From Acanthochlamys bracteata (taxonomy: Eukaryota; Streptophyta; Magnoliopsida; Pandanales; Velloziaceae): a stretch of DNA of 64,000 nucleotides. Every line of letters starts with the position of its first letter. Position 1 is the stretch's first letter. Location: NCBI GenBank assembly GCA_019914995.1, contig CM034137.1, positions 1,116,001 through 1,180,000 on the forward strand. Reading direction: 5' to 3'. Below are positions 61,181 to 64,000 of the stretch, one piece after another. The position numbers and the translations under genes are program-made. A model generated the notes under the pieces. That model saw only the letters and a list, made by a program, of their open reading frames with translations, made no database searches and had not been told where the DNA came from.

Positions 61181-64000
61181 TCTAACTTAATTATAAAGTG
61201 TGCGACTAAATACCGCATTTTAAGCCATGAAATGTTGCAATGAACAGATTACAGAGTATGTTTTTCTTTTTTCACGGTTAGTTGAGATTGTGTGAGCTGA
61301 ATAAGGTCTAGATGATATGCTAGATTACATAGGGCTTAAAGAGAGCTAAACAAACTTTTAATTTTTATAGGTACAGATAATATCAGCTTTGGTAGCAATC
61401 GCAATTTCTGATTTGAAATCATGTTGCCAAATTTTGGAGCAAACTAACTTTTGCAATATAAAAGTGATAGCTAATTTCAGATTCTTAAAGAATATTTAAA
61501 AAAATTTTGATTATATACCACTAAGGTACTATTTAGCAGTGCATTTAGATTCTATTTTACAATTTTAATAAAATTTTAAATATTTTATAAATAAAATTTA
61601 TTTTCTAAAATAATTTTTAAATAATTATTTTATAAGTACTTCTAACTATTTCTTAAATGTTCTTCAAAAAAATTAAAATCTGTTGCATTTAAAAATTTCC
61701 AACTTGTTTATGGATTGGTGAGCAAAGATTTTCTTGCCACGAGTTATCAGTACAAAATTAACTGTAGATTTGTTATCAAGGTCCGGAAAAAGTGAAGCAA
61801 ATTTTAAACTTTTATAAAGGTTTTAGTTTGTAGAACTTTTATATAGATTTCTTTAGCTTATCTTTATGTCTCAATGTTTCATTACATTGGTCTCAAGAAA
61901 CACATCACATGACTATATATTAAAAAATTATTAGAATTTTCAACCAAAGTAGTGTGTTTATATTCCAAGTTTGATGGTTAATACCAAAAGTGAAAAGTTT
62001 TTAATAACAAAATCATCTATAACTTTATTTGACTCAGATGTGTCTAACAACAGTTCGATTATTTCGAATTTTTTTTTTTCAAAATTTAATATTGATATTT
62101 ATATATTTTTATTATTAATTCAAAAAAAATTTTATTAAAATTTTAGTTTAATTATCACTTTTAATTTTGTTTATCAAATTCTATTTCTCGCTAAATTTTA
62201 CTTTCACAAAATTTATTTTACATAATTAAATATAGGTAATACAAAAAACGTTACGAAATAACGTAACATATATGGTAGATTTAAAAACTATATTGATATA
62301 TAGTAACGACATAATTGTTGTAATAATTTTTTCTGAGAATTTTATTTGCATCATTCATATTTTGCATTGGCAAAAATAAAGCTTACATGTTGTAATCTTT
62401 CTATAGAAAAGAATTATCATATGACTTCAATGCAAATCTCTTGCATAAGATTTGGTTATAACATTTCTAGTAATAAATATTTCAGTGAGTTTTTCGGTTC
62501 CTTTCAGAACCAGTGTCTGTTATCTGATTATAACAAAGAAATAAATGGAAAGACTGCAATCAATCAAAGAACTTGGCATGATGTTGTTATCAAAGAAGAG
62601 CTGATTAGATCTTCTCCGTTACAAGAATTTCAAACTTATAGTCAAGAAATGGAATCAAATCTCCTCGATGATTTAAAAAGCTGGATCATATCTTAGTATG
62701 GTTTCTTAGAATTAACTCCATAATTTTTTTCTGCAGCTCTTTTAAGAACTCTTTTTGCCTCTTACGTAAAAGCACTTTAATTTGGATTACTTCCACTTCA
62801 GCTCTTTCTTCTTTTTAGGTATTCCCATTCAGAAACTATTTTCTCGAAAATTTCCGAAAGAACAGGTGATTGGGATATAACTTAAATAATTTTGGTATTC
62901 GTTATAATTATTTTGATTTAATATATATCAAACTGAAATGTATGATGGCAACCACAAGTTTTCAAAATATACTATAAAGTCAAATGACCAGTAAACTCTT
63001 AGTGCGTGTTTTAATTATATAAAAATAAATTTCATAAAATTAAATTTCATAAATATAAACTACAATAAAAAATAAATTCTACGGACTAACAAGGCATCAT
63101 ATGTATTCTATTGAGCTTCTAAATCAAGTTAAATTCGAACTAACAGCGAAGCAATTGAAAATGGTACAAATAAAAATAAAAAGACTAGTTGAATTTGCTG
63201 CGTACGAGTTAATAACGGACGGGTTGGATTTTCGGATAAATACATGAGCTAGCTAGCCAACTTGATGTGGGCTAGCATTTTGCTTAGGCTAGACAAATGG
63301 ATTCTGTTGCGATAGACTTAATAGTTTATATTTTTTAATAGTCAAATTATATATATTTATATAAATCAAATATTAATCTTAAGTGATTGATTAATAATTT
63401 TAATATGAAATCAATCCTACATATATGTTAATTAACTGAAGTATTAGTGCATTAATTCATGTGCGATTATTGAATTAATGCGACAAGATATTAATTAATT
63501 TAATAGTTTTGTTAACGTAAATAGTATCCAAAGTAAAATCTAGCCCTTTTATAGAAAACTAAGCCTAATATTGCTTTCAATTATAACTAATATCTACGTG
63601 ACAAGATTTTTGTGAATATGAAATTGTGAAGTCAAATATTCCTAAAGTAATAAGTTTATAATCAGCCAAACCGATCAACCGAAATTAGGAATCCGTTCCT
63701 GTAATTCCTTAAATCCAGAATAAGAAATTGATGAATTTGCTTTTATGTTCGAAATAATTATTATTATTTTTGTCAATTTGTTGATTTAGTTGTGTAGTTG
63801 TGTTATTTTTATTTTTGTCCCGAAAAATTGTCTGGATTTCTATTTGCAAAATTTACTTCATAACCAGTAACACATGTTTTTGACAATCATATCCCCGCTA
63901 TTAGATAGCAATTAAATTCACCTGATTAGAATACAACCAACAAGTTAATTAACTGTAATTGATTAATATTAACGTTCTTGAGTATACTTAAAGTTAATTA

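Larger units (their letters stand above)
56530..64000. other. AT-rich intergenic DNA, no supported gene
   Basis: This stretch is dominated by A/T-rich tracts. Repeat-like blocks occur at about 58540-58700, 58735-58915, 59220-59360, 59780-59960, 60960-61180 and 61540-61650. ORFs at 57673-57921 (-), 57831-58112 (+) and 62346-62696 (+, 116 residues) show no family motif and I do not call them genes. No tRNA, rRNA or other RNA gene was recognised by eye. Confidence 0.55.

Noticed and set aside
62346..62696. 116-residue plus-strand ORF
   Set aside because: No family motif, isolated in AT-rich DNA, and a composition typical of random AT-rich frames.
1..64000. CRISPR arrays, operons or bacterial-type systems
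   Set aside because: No regularly spaced repeats were seen, and the intron-rich genes show eukaryotic nuclear DNA.

Overview
The window is plant nuclear DNA, most likely from a woody or herbaceous eudicot. It has AT-rich intergenic DNA, multi-exon genes with short AT-rich GT-AG introns, plant-specific gene families and plant-type LTR retrotransposons. I cannot name the species. I found four apparently intact protein genes, one clear pseudogene, two full-length LTR retroelements, one probable solo LTR, three hAT-type short elements and a dispersed AT-rich repeat.

Layout. 108-6207 (-): an eight-exon U-box protein kinase (USP-like, coiled coil, kinase, U-box). 6208-9834: an intergenic spacer between divergent genes, filled with AT-rich repeats and one hAT-like element. 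9835-22630 (+): a 22-exon gene for a 1436-residue glycine-rich, multi-pass membrane protein of a conserved but poorly characterised plant family. 23118-26887 (-): an LTR element that carries only gag and a protease-like region and is itself interrupted by a hAT-type element. 27945-33049 (-): a full-length Ty1/copia element with decayed ORFs, ending 273 bp before the start codon of a GDSL esterase/lipase gene (33323-34748, +). 35100-37450: decayed, unidentified sequence. 37482-38326: a second copy of the hAT-type element. 39886-44232 (-): an 18-exon GH35 beta-galactosidase. 44233-54216: mostly non-coding. 54217-56287 (-): a pseudogene of the GPI transamidase catalytic subunit (PIG-K/GPI8), with an intact-looking first exon and TATA box but stops and frameshifts downstream. 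56530-64000: AT-rich intergenic DNA with no gene I can support.

The genes do not form a pathway; this is ordinary eudicot gene order. For the four intact genes, exon phases were checked by hand and each coding length is a multiple of three: 759, 1436, 357 and 738 residues. The most unusual points are the gag/protease-only retroelement with its nested hAT element, the PIG-K pseudogene, two GC-AG introns in neighbouring genes, and a 37-bp tandem duplication that copies a splice donor in the kinase gene.
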